Assembly: GCF_007858255.1 (NCBI RefSeq)
Contig: NZ_VFEU01000002.1
Coordinates: 434,001-498,000 of the forward strand
Length of the DNA: 64,000 nucleotides
Source: Pseudomonas rhodesiae
GTDB taxonomy: Bacteria; Pseudomonadota; Gammaproteobacteria; Pseudomonadales; Pseudomonadaceae
Reading direction: 5' to 3'
The notes beneath the pieces were generated by a model that did no database searches, was not told the origin of the DNA, and saw nothing but the letters and a program-made list of their open reading frames with translations. Shown in pieces: positions 39,682 to 50,671 of this stretch. A program made the translations under genes and the position numbers. Every line of letters begins with the position of its first letter. Positions within the stretch are counted from its first letter, which is position 1.

Positions 39682-39984
39682 ATGACCATGGATGTGAGCA
39701 AGACCAAAAGCAGCTTCTACCGCCGCCTCTACGTGGCCTACCTGATCGACAGCGGCCAGGCCAGCAACGTACCGGCGCTGACGGAGATGACCGGCATGCC
39801 TCGGCGCACGGCCCAGGACACCATTGCCGCGCTCGCCGACCTGGATATCGTGTGTGAGTTCGAACAGGAAGACGGCGCCCGCAACCATGCCGGGTGTTAT
39901 CGGATTCGCGATTGGGGCGCGATCGATCGGCGCTGGATCGAAGCCAATCTGGCCTCGATCAAGCGCGTGCTGGGTTATCCCTGA
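39682..39984 (+). CDS. Small winged helix-turn-helix protein
   Basis: A 100-residue protein with an N-terminal helical DNA-binding pattern: FYRRLYVAYLIDSGQASNVP, then ALTEMTGMPRRTAQDTIAAL and ADLDIVCEFEQEDG. Similar short helix-turn-helix proteins are common in Pseudomonas with no assigned target. It starts 13 bp after the metallopeptidase gene. The ATG at 39688 is an alternative start. Confidence 0.8.
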   Translation: MTMDVSKTKSSFYRRLYVAYLIDSGQASNVPALTEMTGMPRRTAQDTIAALADLDIVCEFEQEDGARNHAGCYRIRDWGAIDRRWIEANLASIKRVLGYP

Positions 39985-40007
39985 GGTCTTGTTTGATTCA
40001 CTGGCGT

Positions 40008-40036
40008 CATAGGGGGTAAGCCCCTTCCCGCAGTTG
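40008..40036. repeat. Single REP-like half element
   Basis: CATAGGGGGTAAGCCCCTTCCCGCAG, a diverged REP copy in a convergent gap. Confidence 0.6.
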
Positions 40037-40060
40037 ATCGCAGTGCTCTGCATGGCTTTC

Positions 40061-40513
40061 TCAGGCGCGCCGCATGCCGATATGAGGAATGTCGTCCTCC
40101 AGGTATTCCTCTCCCGCCACCACGAAACCATAGCGGCCGTAATAACCCTGCAAATGCGCTTGGGCTGACAGAAATATCGGCGTATCAGGCCAGATATCTT
40201 CAATTTGCTTGAGGGTTTCTTCCATCATCCGGTGCGCCAACCCGGTGCCCCGTGCCGCTGGGGCAATGATCACTCGGCCGACCACCACGTCACCCCCTTG
40301 GGTATCGGGGTCCAGCAGCCGTAGGTAGGCCACCAGCTCGTCATTCTGCCAGCCCATCAGGTGATGGGTGTCGCCGATCAAGTCCTGCCCGTCGATATCC
40401 TGATAGATGCATTTCTGCTCCACTACGAAGACTTCGTTGCGTAACCGCAGGATGGCGTAGAGCTGATCCTTGCCCAGGTCATTGTGGTGTTTGCAGACCC
40501 AATCAACTGTCAT
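40061..40513 (-). CDS. elaA: GNAT N-acetyltransferase, ElaA type
   Basis: A 150-residue acetyltransferase. It has LYAILRLRNEVFVVEQKCIY and DIDGQDLIGDTHHLMGW at the N-terminus and the acetyl-CoA site VVVGRVIIAPAARGTGLAHR. The pattern 'LR..VFVVEQ.C.Y.D.D..D' is diagnostic of ElaA. The substrate is not known. The start at 40513 (MTVDWVCKHHNDL) is the family start. Confidence 0.93.
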   Translation of the reverse strand: MTVDWVCKHHNDLGKDQLYAILRLRNEVFVVEQKCIYQDIDGQDLIGDTHHLMGWQNDELVAYLRLLDPDTQGGDVVVGRVIIAPAARGTGLAHRMMEETLKQIEDIWPDTPIFLSAQAHLQGYYGRYGFVVAGEEYLEDDIPHIGMRRA

Positions 40514-40703
40514 GGTGTGTTCTCGAATAGATGTCTGTTCTTGATAGTAAGCGCGACGGGCAACTCTGTCTAAATGGTCTATTGTGGTGAATGAAATCAA
40601 TTAGCCATCACTGAGTGCTCTGTTGCCCCGTTTCTTTGTGTAATCTGGGCTACTGTTAACACCTCAGGTATGGCCTGAGCTAGGCTCGCCAAGGATTTTG
40701 AGC

Positions 40704-41441
40704 ATGCCGCGATTTTCTCGTGCCGTTGCTTTAATTGGAGTGTTGTTGCTGGCTCAGCCGGCGTTTGCACAGCGTCTGCGCCTGGTTGCGGATGCCTGGC
40801 CACCGTTTACCGATGCGACCTTGATCAATGGCGGGCTGGCCACCGATATCGTCACCACGGCCCTGGCCCGTGCAGGTTATGCCAGTGAATTCGAACAGGT
40901 GCCCTGGGCCCGGGCATTGATGGGCGTGGGCGACGGGCGCTATGACGTGCTGATTAACGCCTGGTACGACGACGCCCGCACGCAACTGGGCGAATTCTCC
41001 AATGAATACCTGATCAACCGCGTGCGCTTCATCAAGCGTCGCGACGACCCTATCGACTACCAGACCCTGGAGCAACTGCACGATTTCCCCATTGCCGTGG
41101 TGCGCGGCTATGCCTATTCGGCGGCGTTCGACGGGGACGCGCAACTGCAGAAAGTACCGGTGCATAACTTCGCCATGGCCGTACGCATGCTGGCGGCGCA
41201 GCGGGTGCGGCTGACGGTGGAGGATGAGTATGTGGCGCGCTATTACCTGTCCCGCGAATCGCCCCGGGTGCGCAACGCCATAGAGTTTTTGCCCAAGCCG
41301 CTGAGTGAAAACAGCCTGCACATTTTGGTCAGCCTCAAGCACCCCGAGCATGCGCAGATTGTGGCGGGCTTTGACCGGGAAATTGCCAAGATGAAAGCCG
41401 ATGGCAGTTACGAGCGGTTGATGAAGGCCCATGGTATGTAG
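40704..41441 (+). CDS. Periplasmic solute-binding protein, SBP_bac_3 family
   Basis: A 245-residue protein with a signal peptide (AVALIGVLLLAQPAFAQ). The mature domain starts LRLVADAWPPFTDATLINGG with ATDIVTTALARAGYASEFEQ and VPWARALMGVGDGRYDVLIN. This is the same orphan family as the protein at 9575, and again no transporter genes are adjacent. The ligand is unknown. The ATG at 40704 has no strong ribosome site; an in-frame TTG lies at 40698. Confidence 0.87.
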   Translation: MPRFSRAVALIGVLLLAQPAFAQRLRLVADAWPPFTDATLINGGLATDIVTTALARAGYASEFEQVPWARALMGVGDGRYDVLINAWYDDARTQLGEFSNEYLINRVRFIKRRDDPIDYQTLEQLHDFPIAVVRGYAYSAAFDGDAQLQKVPVHNFAMAVRMLAAQRVRLTVEDEYVARYYLSRESPRVRNAIEFLPKPLSENSLHILVSLKHPEHAQIVAGFDREIAKMKADGSYERLMKAHGM

Positions 41442-41457
41442 TGCCTGTGCGGGCCTT

Positions 41458-41532
41458 GTCGGGGGCGAGCCCCCTCCCACGGGTGGAGCGTGTGAATCCG
41501 ATCAATGTGGAAGGGGGCTTGCCCTCGATAGC
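41458..41532. repeat. REPIN-like inverted pair
   Basis: GTCGGGGGCGAGCCCCCTCC and GGAAGGGGGCTTGCCCTCGA face each other across about 28 bp, between two convergent genes. Confidence 0.8.
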
Positions 41533-41535
41533 GAC

Positions 41536-43719
41536 CTAAGCCGCGTCGGTGTCCTTGATCAAATGTGCCGCCAGTGTGCGCAACGGCCCCAGCTGTCGGC
41601 AGATCAGCGCCAGTTGCGTTTGCACCAAGCGCTGCCCTTCGTCGATCTCATCCGGCATCTGCTCCAGCTCGGCGGCCAGGGCTTCTTCGGCGTCGCTCTG
41701 GATCGCAATCGGTTGTTTGTTGGCCAGCCCCGTGGCGATTTCGTCAATGCTGGCCGCCAGGCTGTGGCCGGCGCCGTTGATCAGGTGTTCGCGCACGTCG
41801 GCCGGCAGTGCGGTGTCGCGGTGTGCGCCCAGCCCCGACAAATAGCTGAGCAAAGTGTGTGACAGCACCAGGAAGCGAAAGCCCACGTCGGCTTCTTTGC
41901 GAAAGTGCCCCGGCTCCATCAGCATGTTGGCCAAGGTGGTGGACAGCGCCGCATCGGCGTTGTGCGCATTGCGCCTGGCCAGGCGATAGGCCAGGTCGTC
42001 GCTCTTGCCGGCGGCGTACTGCTGCATGATTTGCCGCAGGTAGATGCTGTTGCAGGTCAGGGTGTTGGCCAGCACTTTGTTCAGGCGCCGGCCCTGCCAG
42101 TCCGGCAGAAACAGGAACACCGCCAGCCCCGCGATCAGGCTGCCGATCAACGTATCGAACAGCCGAGGCAGGAACAGCCCGTAGCCATCGCCCACTTGGT
42201 TGAAGCAGAACAGCACCATCAGCGTGATCGCCGCCGTGGCCAGGGTGTAGCGGGTGGTGCGGTTGATAAAGAACACCAGGCCGGCAGCGATGGCGAACAT
42301 CGATTGCACCAGCGGGCTGGGGAACAGATCGAACAGCGCCCAGGCCACGGTCAGGCCGATGGCGGTGCCGACGATCCGTTGGCCCAGTTTGCGCCGGGTG
42401 GCGCCGTAGTTGGGTTGGCACACGAACAGCGTCGTGAGGATGATCCAGTAACCCTGGGATGCGTGAATCGCATGCAAGGTGCCGTAGCCGATGGTCAGCG
42501 CCAACGACAGGCGCAACGCATGGCGGAACAGCAATGACGTCGGCGTCAGCTGCGTGCGCAGCCTTGTCCACATTTCCTTGAGGTTACGCGGCGCACGATC
42601 GAGCAGATTGCTGTCGGTAGCGTCGGCCAGGGCGTCGGGGTTGCTGGCGTCGCCGAGCAGGCGGTCGAGGGTCGACAGGTTGGCCGCCAGGGCGCGCAAC
42701 GAGCGCAGCAGGCCGCGCCAGGCCGGGTTGCTCTGGATGCGCAGGTGTTCCAGCGAGGCGTTCAGGTCACCGAGGGCTTCGGCAAAACTGTCGTCGTAGA
42801 CGAACGGCTGGCGCAACTGGATCGACTCAGCGAGGGCCTGGCAGGCCTTGCCTTGCTGGCGTAACAGGCGCTGGCAGCGGAACAGCACGTCGCTGTGGAA
42901 AAACGCTTCGGCCAGGGCATTGTAGGGATAGTGCGAAGAACTGGCGCGCTCGTGGATGTCCTGGGCCAGAAAGTACAGCTTCAGATAGCGGCTGACCTTC
43001 GAACCCGGGCGACCATTGCCCACGCGGTGCAGGATGATTTCCTTGGCCGCATTCAGCGCAGCGACTACGCGACCATTCTGCTGGGCCAGTTCCAGGCGAC
43101 GGGCTTCTACATCCAGTTGGCGGATCGGTTCGAACAGCGACGATTTGAGCTTGAGGTAACGCCCCAACTCGCGAAACAAACGCGCCAGGCTCTGTTGCAC
43201 CGGCTGGTTGGAAAACAGCACCTGCCACAACACTGACAACGCGCCATACCAGGCAGCGCCGGCCACCAGCAGCAGTGGTTCGTGCCAGAAGTCCGACACC
43301 GCCCCTCCGCGCTGATCCACACCGATCATGGTGTAAACCGACAGAATCAGCGTCGCCGAGGCAATCGCACCGTAGCGTTCGCCAAGGGCGCCGAGCATGG
43401 TCAGGCAGAAACTCGCCAGCGCCAGGGCAATCGCGAACAGCCAGGGGTAGGGGAACAACAGTTCCACCGACAGCGCGGCGATGCTGAAACACACCAGGGT
43501 CACTGCCAGGGCATTGAGGCGGCCTTGCCAGCTGTCATCGGTCTCGGCCAGAGCACTGGCGATAATCCCCAGGAACAGCGGGATCAGCAGGGTCATTTCA
43601 TCCTGATACCAGCACAGCGCCATGCTGCCGGTGAGGGCGATGAACACCCGAACGCTGTAGCTGAATTTATCCAGCGCCCATAGGCGCCGCATGGACTGCT
43701 TGAACGAGGTCGATGACAT
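41536..43719 (-). CDS. yccS: YccS/FUSC-family inner membrane transporter
   Basis: A 727-residue protein with two sets of hydrophobic segments (about 20-170 and 395-520) and long hydrophilic parts, the FUSC/aromatic-acid exporter layout. Segments such as FLGIIASALAETDDSWQGRL and QPNYGATRRKLGQRIVGTAI are typical of YccS/YhfK. E. coli YccS is 717 residues, so the length fits. The role is probably efflux; the substrate is unknown. The start at 43719 (MSSTSFKQSMRRLW) matches the family. Confidence 0.92.
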   Translation of the reverse strand: MSSTSFKQSMRRLWALDKFSYSVRVFIALTGSMALCWYQDEMTLLIPLFLGIIASALAETDDSWQGRLNALAVTLVCFSIAALSVELLFPYPWLFAIALALASFCLTMLGALGERYGAIASATLILSVYTMIGVDQRGGAVSDFWHEPLLLVAGAAWYGALSVLWQVLFSNQPVQQSLARLFRELGRYLKLKSSLFEPIRQLDVEARRLELAQQNGRVVAALNAAKEIILHRVGNGRPGSKVSRYLKLYFLAQDIHERASSSHYPYNALAEAFFHSDVLFRCQRLLRQQGKACQALAESIQLRQPFVYDDSFAEALGDLNASLEHLRIQSNPAWRGLLRSLRALAANLSTLDRLLGDASNPDALADATDSNLLDRAPRNLKEMWTRLRTQLTPTSLLFRHALRLSLALTIGYGTLHAIHASQGYWIILTTLFVCQPNYGATRRKLGQRIVGTAIGLTVAWALFDLFPSPLVQSMFAIAAGLVFFINRTTRYTLATAAITLMVLFCFNQVGDGYGLFLPRLFDTLIGSLIAGLAVFLFLPDWQGRRLNKVLANTLTCNSIYLRQIMQQYAAGKSDDLAYRLARRNAHNADAALSTTLANMLMEPGHFRKEADVGFRFLVLSHTLLSYLSGLGAHRDTALPADVREHLINGAGHSLAASIDEIATGLANKQPIAIQSDAEEALAAELEQMPDEIDEGQRLVQTQLALICRQLGPLRTLAAHLIKDTDAA

Positions 43720-43848
43720 GAAGGCTGGAGTCTTCCGGGACGATGCCGCTAAATTGAGGCAGTAAGGACGCCACGGCAAGCGTGGTGATCACATCTCACC
43801 GCAAATTATTCCCCAGGCACACCGCAAATCGGAAGATGGGAGGCTTCG

Positions 43849-45027
43849 TCAGACGTATTGCGCGGCGGCGTAGCCCGATGCCCACGCCCACTGGAAGTTA
43901 AACCCGCCCAAGTGGCCGGTCACGTCCAGCACTTCCCCAATAAAGTACAGCCCTGGGCTTTTCAGCGACTCCATGGTCTTGGACGAGACTTCCCGCGTGT
44001 CCACACCGCCCAGCGTCACTTCGGCGGTGCGATAGCCCTCAGTGCCGGCGGGCACGAACTGCCAGCTCGACAACTTCTGCGCGATGTCGGCGACTTCGGC
44101 ATGGGTGTATTGCTTCATCGGCTTGGACGCGAACCAAGTGTCTGCCAGCAGGTTGGCCATCTTTTTGGTGAAGATCTCACCGAGCAGGGTCTTCAACTCG
44201 CTGTTCGGTCGCTCGACCTGTTGCTGTTGCAGCCAGGTGTGGGCGTCGTGCTCGGGCAGCAGGTTGATTTCGACCGTATCGCCCGGTTCCCAGTATGAGG
44301 AAATCTGCAGGATCGCCGGCCCGCTCAGGCCGCGATGGGTAAACAGCAGATTCTCGCGAAAGCTCTGGCCATTGCAGCTGGCCACACAATCCACGGAGGT
44401 GCCGGACAACTCGGTGCACAGCGCCTTGAGCTGATCGGTGATGGTGAACGGCACCAATCCTGCGCGGGTCGGCAGCAGTTCATGGCCGAACTGCTTGGCC
44501 ACCTGATAGCCAAAGCCGGTAGCGCCCAGTGTCGGGATAGACAGTCCGCCGGTGGCGATCACCAGGGATTCACAGCGCAGCTCACCGAGAGTGGTTTGCA
44601 ACTGATAGCCGCTGTCGAGCTTGGCGATTTCCTGGATGGAGGTGTCCAGGTGCAGGCTTACACCGGTCTGGATGCACTCATCGAGCAACATGCCGAGGAT
44701 GTCGCTGGATTTGTTATCACAGAACAGTTGGCCGAGTTTCTTCTCGTGGTACGGCACGCCGTGCTTGGCCACCAGCCCGATGAAGTCCCATTGGGTGTAA
44801 CGGGCCAAGGCCGACTTGCAGAAGTGCGCGTTGTGGGACAGGAAGTTAGCCGGCTCGGTGTACATATTGGTGAAGTTACAGCGGCCACCGCCGGACATCA
44901 GGATCTTCTTGCCGGCCTTGTTTGCATGGTCGATCAACATCACTTTGCGCCCACGACCAGCGGCGGTCAGTGCGCACATCAAGCCTGCGGCGCCGGCGCC
45001 AATGATCACAACTTCGGTCGAGCGCAC
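43849..45027 (-). CDS. HI0933/YhiN-family flavoprotein
   Basis: A 392-residue FAD protein. It has the N-terminal dinucleotide motif EVVIIGAGAAGLMCALTAAG, the family motif KILMSGGGRCNFTNM and the C-terminal GGVDTREVSSKTMESLKSPG then GLYFIGEVLDVTGHLGGFNF. It may act as an oxidoreductase or FAD-dependent modifying enzyme; the reaction is not known. I chose the GTG at 45027 because ATGAGGACA gives a ribosome site just upstream; the ATG at 45063 would add 12 residues. Confidence 0.9.
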   Translation of the reverse strand: MRSTEVVIIGAGAAGLMCALTAAGRGRKVMLIDHANKAGKKILMSGGGRCNFTNMYTEPANFLSHNAHFCKSALARYTQWDFIGLVAKHGVPYHEKKLGQLFCDNKSSDILGMLLDECIQTGVSLHLDTSIQEIAKLDSGYQLQTTLGELRCESLVIATGGLSIPTLGATGFGYQVAKQFGHELLPTRAGLVPFTITDQLKALCTELSGTSVDCVASCNGQSFRENLLFTHRGLSGPAILQISSYWEPGDTVEINLLPEHDAHTWLQQQQVERPNSELKTLLGEIFTKKMANLLADTWFASKPMKQYTHAEVADIAQKLSSWQFVPAGTEGYRTAEVTLGGVDTREVSSKTMESLKSPGLYFIGEVLDVTGHLGGFNFQWAWASGYAAAQYV

Positions 45028-45070
45028 AGCAATGTCCTCATAAAAATACGGGTCTGAATGCAATCAAAAC

Positions 45071-45099
45071 GGTGGGAGGGGGTAAACCCCCTCCCACAT
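45071..45099. repeat. Single REP palindrome
   Basis: GGTGGGAGGGGGT-AAA-CCCCCTCCCAC, a compact perfect hairpin between two same-strand genes; it could also act as a transcript end. Confidence 0.75.
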
Positions 45100-45127
45100 T
45101 GGATATTCATATAGGTCGCAGATCGGG

Positions 45128-46513
<1,386 letters not shown>

Positions 46514-46605
46514 GGGGCGGGCTCTGCAAAAACAAAATGTCGCGCAGTGTAGCAGCCCCCCGTAGGTTTTTTCGCATGGTTCAGACGAGGGGATGGGGGC
46601 AGCGG

Positions 46606-46692
46606 CAAGTTATAAGCGGCAAGCGGCAAGCTTGAAGCTTAAGGCTTGAAGCTTGAAGCTTGAAGCTTGAAGCTTGAAGCTTGAAGCTTAAC
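46606..46692. repeat. GCTTGAA heptamer tandem array
   Basis: After GGCAAGTTATAAGCGGCAAG come nine heptads from 46630 to 46692. Seven are GCTTGAA, six of them in an unbroken row at 44-85 of this line; the other two are GCTTAAG and GCTTAAC. It overlaps a copy of the GGCAAGC-type repeat family and lies between dbpA and the exporter gene. Confidence 0.9.
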
Positions 46693-46705
46693 GCTCGCAA
46701 CTGCT

Positions 46706-48133
46706 TCAATGCTCAATGTGCTGCTCCGGGCTGGCCGCCCGTTTGCCGTCTTTCGGCGACAGTTGCAGGAAAATCGCCGCCGCCAACATCGCCATGACGC
46801 CCACGGTGAGGAAGGTCAACTGGAACGCGCCGAGCACGGTATTGACCCCGTCATTGCCGGCTTCGGCGGTGAATCCGCCCAGCAGTGCACCGGCGCAGGC
46901 CACGCCGAGGCTCAGGGACAATTGCGCCACCACCGACAGCAGGCTGTTGCCGCTGCTGGCCTGGGCGTCGTCGAGGTCGATCAAGGTCACGGTGTTCATC
47001 GCGGTAAATTGCAGGGAGTTGATCGCCCCCAGCACCGCCAGCATGCCCAGCAGCAGCGGGTAGGGCGTCTGCTCGCTGACCAGGCCCATGCTCGCCAGCA
47101 TGATGCCCAGCGCCAGGGTGTTGCCGGTCAGCACCACGCGGTAGCCCAGGCGTTCGATCAGCGGCCGCGCCACGGACTTGGCGAACATCGCCGCCGCCGC
47201 CAACGGCAGCATGCTCATGCCGGCCTCCGACGGTGAATACCCCAGCGCCACCTGCAACAGCAGCGGCACCAGGAACGGCAACGCGCCGCTGCCCAGGCGG
47301 GCGAACAGGTTACCCAGGATGCCCACGGCAAAGGTGCGGGTCTTGAACAGCACCGGCGAAAACAGCGGGTTGTCGATATGCCCGGCGCGCAGCCAGTACG
47401 CCGCCAGGCACGCCAGCCCGCCGAACAGCAGCAACATCACCCGCAGGTGCGGCAGGTGCAGTTCGCCCAGGCCCTCCATAGCGATGGTGATCAGCACCAT
47501 CGCCGCGCCGAACAGTACAAAGCCCATTCCGTCAAAGCGCGTGCGTTCACTGCCGCGCAGGTCCGGGATGAACTTCCACACGGCGTAGCACCCGATCATG
47601 CCCACCGGCAGGTTGATCAGAAAGATCCAGTGCCAGGTCAGGTATTGCACCATCCAGCCGCCCATGGTCGGGCCAAGCAGCGGGCCGAGCAGGCCAGGGA
47701 TGGTGATGAAGCCCATGATCCGCACCAGCTCGGAGCGCGGGTAGGCGCGCAATACCACCAGGCGTCCCACCGGCAGCATCAGCGCGCCGCCCAGACCCTG
47801 CACGACCCGAGCCCCCACCAGCATGGTCAGGCTGCTGGACAGCGCGCACAGCAGCGAGCCGATGCTGAACAGCATGATTGCGCCAAAGAAGATCTTCTTG
47901 GTGCCGAAACGGTCGGCGATCCAGCCCGATGCCGGGATCAGCAAGGCGACCGTGAGCATGTAGGCGATCACCACCCCCTGCATGCGCAACGGGTTTTCCG
48001 CCAGGTCCCTGGCCATGGCCGGCAGGGCGGTGTTGAGAATCGTCCCATCGAGTGACTGCATAAAGAAGGCAATCGCCACCACCCAGGGGAGCCAGCGGGC
48101 GGTCTTGGCATCGAGAGGGGCGCGATCGGGCAT
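46706..48133 (-). CDS. mdtD: MFS multidrug exporter, MdtD/DHA2 type
   Basis: A 475-residue transporter with about 14 membrane segments. It has the family start WVVAIAFFMQSLDGTILNTA, motif C GLLGPLLGPTMGGWMVQYLT and motif A GWIADRFGTKKIF. MdtD in E. coli belongs to the mdtABCD operon; here it stands alone, so the substrate is open. Its stop is close to the heptamer repeat. The next upstream gene on the same strand is the RhlA homologue, 36 bp away. Confidence 0.9.
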   Translation of the reverse strand: MPDRAPLDAKTARWLPWVVAIAFFMQSLDGTILNTALPAMARDLAENPLRMQGVVIAYMLTVALLIPASGWIADRFGTKKIFFGAIMLFSIGSLLCALSSSLTMLVGARVVQGLGGALMLPVGRLVVLRAYPRSELVRIMGFITIPGLLGPLLGPTMGGWMVQYLTWHWIFLINLPVGMIGCYAVWKFIPDLRGSERTRFDGMGFVLFGAAMVLITIAMEGLGELHLPHLRVMLLLFGGLACLAAYWLRAGHIDNPLFSPVLFKTRTFAVGILGNLFARLGSGALPFLVPLLLQVALGYSPSEAGMSMLPLAAAAMFAKSVARPLIERLGYRVVLTGNTLALGIMLASMGLVSEQTPYPLLLGMLAVLGAINSLQFTAMNTVTLIDLDDAQASSGNSLLSVVAQLSLSLGVACAGALLGGFTAEAGNDGVNTVLGAFQLTFLTVGVMAMLAAAIFLQLSPKDGKRAASPEQHIEH

Positions 48134-48169
48134 GGGGGACCTTTTTGTTAGCCGGCTATGTGTCGGCGA

Positions 48170-49060
48170 TTATGCGCCATCCATCGCGCCTTTTCCCACT
48201 GGCGGTTGGTCTAAGTCCGACAACACCGCGTGCTCGCCCACCAGGAAATCCAACAGCGCGCGATGCACCGCCAGGGCGGCCTCGCGGGATTCCAGATCCA
48301 ACAGGTGACCGGTGTGTTGCGCCACCGCAAAACTGCTGCGCCCCACGTATTGCTTGAACAATTGAGCGTCGGCGGCGGGGGTGTATTCGTCGAGCGCGCC
48401 GTTGAGAAAATGCACCGGCGTTTCGATTTGCCGCAGCGCCGGCAGGTAATTGCCGTCGCCCAATGCCAGCACCTGGTGGATATGAAAGCGCGCTTGCCGG
48501 TATTCGGTGGTGGCCATGTTCGACAGGTGCCGATGGTTATTGCGCTTGAGACGCGGCGACAGGTATTTGCCTACGGTTTCGTTGAGCAAATGGCCGACGG
48601 CGGATTTGTCATCGGCCTCGATCAGCACGCGCACGCGGTCCACGTAGTCGAGCATGGCTTGGTTGAGGTTGGGTGCCAGGGCCATCACCACCGAGCTTTT
48701 GATGGAGGGCGGGTTGTGCGCCAGGGTGAGCAGGGTGGAAATGCCGCCCCAGGAAGCCGACACCAGATGGTTGACCTCGAAACGCTCCACCAGCGCCCGC
48801 AGGATCTGCACCTCGTCGTCCTTGGTGACCAGGTCAAGGTCGCCGTTGTGTTCGCGTGAATAGCCGGAGAACGGCAGGTCGAACAGCAGCACATTGAAGT
48901 GTTCGGCCAGGCATTTGCTGGTACGCGCGAAAGACCGCGTGGTGGAGAGCGCCCCATTGACCAGCAGGACGGTGTTCTTGTGTGGATCGTTTCCCAGTCG
49001 CTCTACGTGGACGTTGTAGTGCTTGTACAGCCGTTCAATGACAAAACTTCCATGGTTCAT
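48170..49060 (-). CDS. RhlA-like 3-(3-hydroxyalkanoyloxy)alkanoate synthase
   Basis: A 296-residue alpha/beta-hydrolase-fold protein that closely recalls P. aeruginosa Rhl[58 protein letters not shown] and [11 protein letters not shown]. The nucleophile Ser103 (SASWGG), Asp in ALDEY and His in [10 protein letters not shown] form the triad. RhlA joins two 3-hydroxyacyl-ACPs to HAA, a surfactant and rhamnolipid precursor. Similarity to PhaG transacylase is weaker. No rhlB, rhlR or rhlI is adjacent. An exporter gene follows 36 bp downstream and might export the product. Confidence 0.88.
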   Translation of the reverse strand: MNHGSFVIERLYKHYNVHVERLGNDPHKNTVLLVNGALSTTRSFARTSKCLAEHFNVLLFDLPFSGYSREHNGDLDLVTKDDEVQILRALVERFEVNHLVSASWGGISTLLTLAHNPPSIKSSVVMALAPNLNQAMLDYVDRVRVLIEADDKSAVGHLLNETVGKYLSPRLKRNNHRHLSNMATTEYRQARFHIHQVLALGDGNYLPALRQIETPVHFLNGALDEYTPAADAQLFKQYVGRSSFAVAQHTGHLLDLESREAALAVHRALLDFLVGEHAVLSDLDQPPVGKGAMDGA

Positions 49061-49258
49061 GTCAACGCTCCAGCTTGTCCTTCCCCGGACAAGGTCATGC
49101 TTTGCGTGCGGGCACGCGGGTAGGGTGGCGGGATGCCACTAACCCTTATAACGAGGTTTTTTACAGGCGACAACAGGCTGCCCGCGCGCGCAGTGCGCAA
49201 GAGAAATGACCGTAGGAACGGGTAAAACCGAGCTGTCTGAAATCAGCACAAGACAACG

Positions 49259-49343
49259 TGGGAGGGGGCTGGCCCCCGACAGCGGTGTGTCAGTCAATGA
49301 GCACTTGGTTGAACACCGCTATCGGGAGCAAGCGCCTTCCCAC
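49259..49343. repeat. REPIN-like inverted pair
   Basis: GTGGGAGGGGGCTGGCCCCCG and, inverted, ATCGGGAGCAAGCGCCTTCC, downstream of the TldE-like gene. Confidence 0.8.
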
Positions 49344-49354
49344 AGGGAGAGTAT

Positions 49355-50671
49355 TTACAACGTCAGTGTCAGGCGTTTTATCAGCGCCCCCGGTAACAGA
49401 TTGGAGGCTGTGTTGCGCTGACCGTAGGTACTGGGTGACAGCAGTAACTCCCGCTCGGCGGTCAGTGCTTCCAGCTGCGACCCGAGCAAGCTGTACACAC
49501 TGTCATCAAAACGCATGGTGCTGACCGGCGCCTTGATCTCGCCGTCCTCCACCCAGAACGTGGCGAAGCGCGTCATGCCGGTCAGGCGCGCGGCCGGCAG
49601 GTCGGAGTAGTTCAGGTACCACAGGTTGCTGATATACAGCCCGGTGCCCAACTGCTTGAGGATGTCGGCGTGGGCCAGGTCGCCTGCCGCCATTTGCAGG
49701 GCGCTGGGGGATTCGTCGCCACTGGCGCCGTTGGCGCTCAGGCCGTATTCGGCGGCGCTGCGCGAATTCACCAGTTGGCCGCTCGCCTGGCCGGCGTCGA
49801 TCAGCGTTACATCGCTGCGCGGGTAGCCTTCGCTGGAGAACGCCTGGCTCAGGGAGCCGCTGATGCGTTCTTGCACCGTCACTCGCTCATTGAGGTGTTG
49901 CTCGCCGGCATACAGACGTTGCAGGGAGCTGCCTTTGCTGGCGATGGCCTGGGCGGAAAAACCACCCCAGGTGATGATGCCGATGATTTCTTCAAGCGCT
50001 GCCGGTGCCAGGTAAGCGCGGTATTGACCCGGTGCCAGGGTGTGCAGCGGCCGGCCGAGGAAGTCGAGCTGGTCGCGGGCCTGCTGCAAGCGCCGGGCGA
50101 ACTCGGCGCTGTCCCAGGTGTGCCCGGCGTAGCTGGCTTTGACCGCTTCGCCATTGGCATGGAACAGGCTGAAATCGAAGTTGAAGCTATTGGCCTGGTG
50201 CCAGCCGAATGCGCCGTCGGAACTGGCAAAGCCACGGCTGATAGGGCCGGCGGCATAGAAGCCCACCAGGTCCAGGGCGTCTGCGGCCTGGCTGACTTCG
50301 GCCAACACCTGGGCCAGTTCCGGCAAGGGTTGGGCCTGTTCGTTGTGGCTGTGCCAGGCGTCGTGGTTGAGCAACAGGTAGGGATCCGGTGGCAGCAGCG
50401 GCAAGGTTTCGCGCAGTTGTCGCAGACCATCGGCCAGACGCTGGCGATCCAGTTCCGGGTCGCCGGCCAGGGTGATGCTCAGGTCGGCGTGACGCCCGTC
50501 GCTGATCAACTTGAGGTTCACGCTGGCCTGCTGCACCTGCCCGGCCTGACGCACTTTGGCGTGGTTGAAACGCACGAACTCCGACGCTTCGGCGGCATAG
50601 CCCAGGTGAAACTGTTCCTTGTCGGTGATGGCTTGGGTGAGCCACTGCACCAATGCCTTGAAATCATTCAT
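49355..50671 (-). CDS. TldE/PmbA-like subunit of a TldD/TldE-type peptidase
   Basis: A 438-residue protein of the PmbA/TldD superfamily, without a zinc HExxxH motif, as expected for the TldE subunit. Family-like parts include FLGRPLHTLAPGQYRAYLAP and IGIITWGGFSAQAIASKGSS. Its ATG overlaps the TldD-like stop (TGATG), so the two are translationally coupled. TldD/TldE complexes degrade or trim unfolded or modified peptides. This pair looks like a paralogue of the canonical tldD-pmbA genes, which are not in this window. Confidence 0.85.
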   Translation of the reverse strand: MNDFKALVQWLTQAITDKEQFHLGYAAEASEFVRFNHAKVRQAGQVQQASVNLKLISDGRHADLSITLAGDPELDRQRLADGLRQLRETLPLLPPDPYLLLNHDAWHSHNEQAQPLPELAQVLAEVSQAADALDLVGFYAAGPISRGFASSDGAFGWHQANSFNFDFSLFHANGEAVKASYAGHTWDSAEFARRLQQARDQLDFLGRPLHTLAPGQYRAYLAPAALEEIIGIITWGGFSAQAIASKGSSLQRLYAGEQHLNERVTVQERISGSLSQAFSSEGYPRSDVTLIDAGQASGQLVNSRSAAEYGLSANGASGDESPSALQMAAGDLAHADILKQLGTGLYISNLWYLNYSDLPAARLTGMTRFATFWVEDGEIKAPVSTMRFDDSVYSLLGSQLEALTAERELLLSPSTYGQRNTASNLLPGALIKRLTLTL

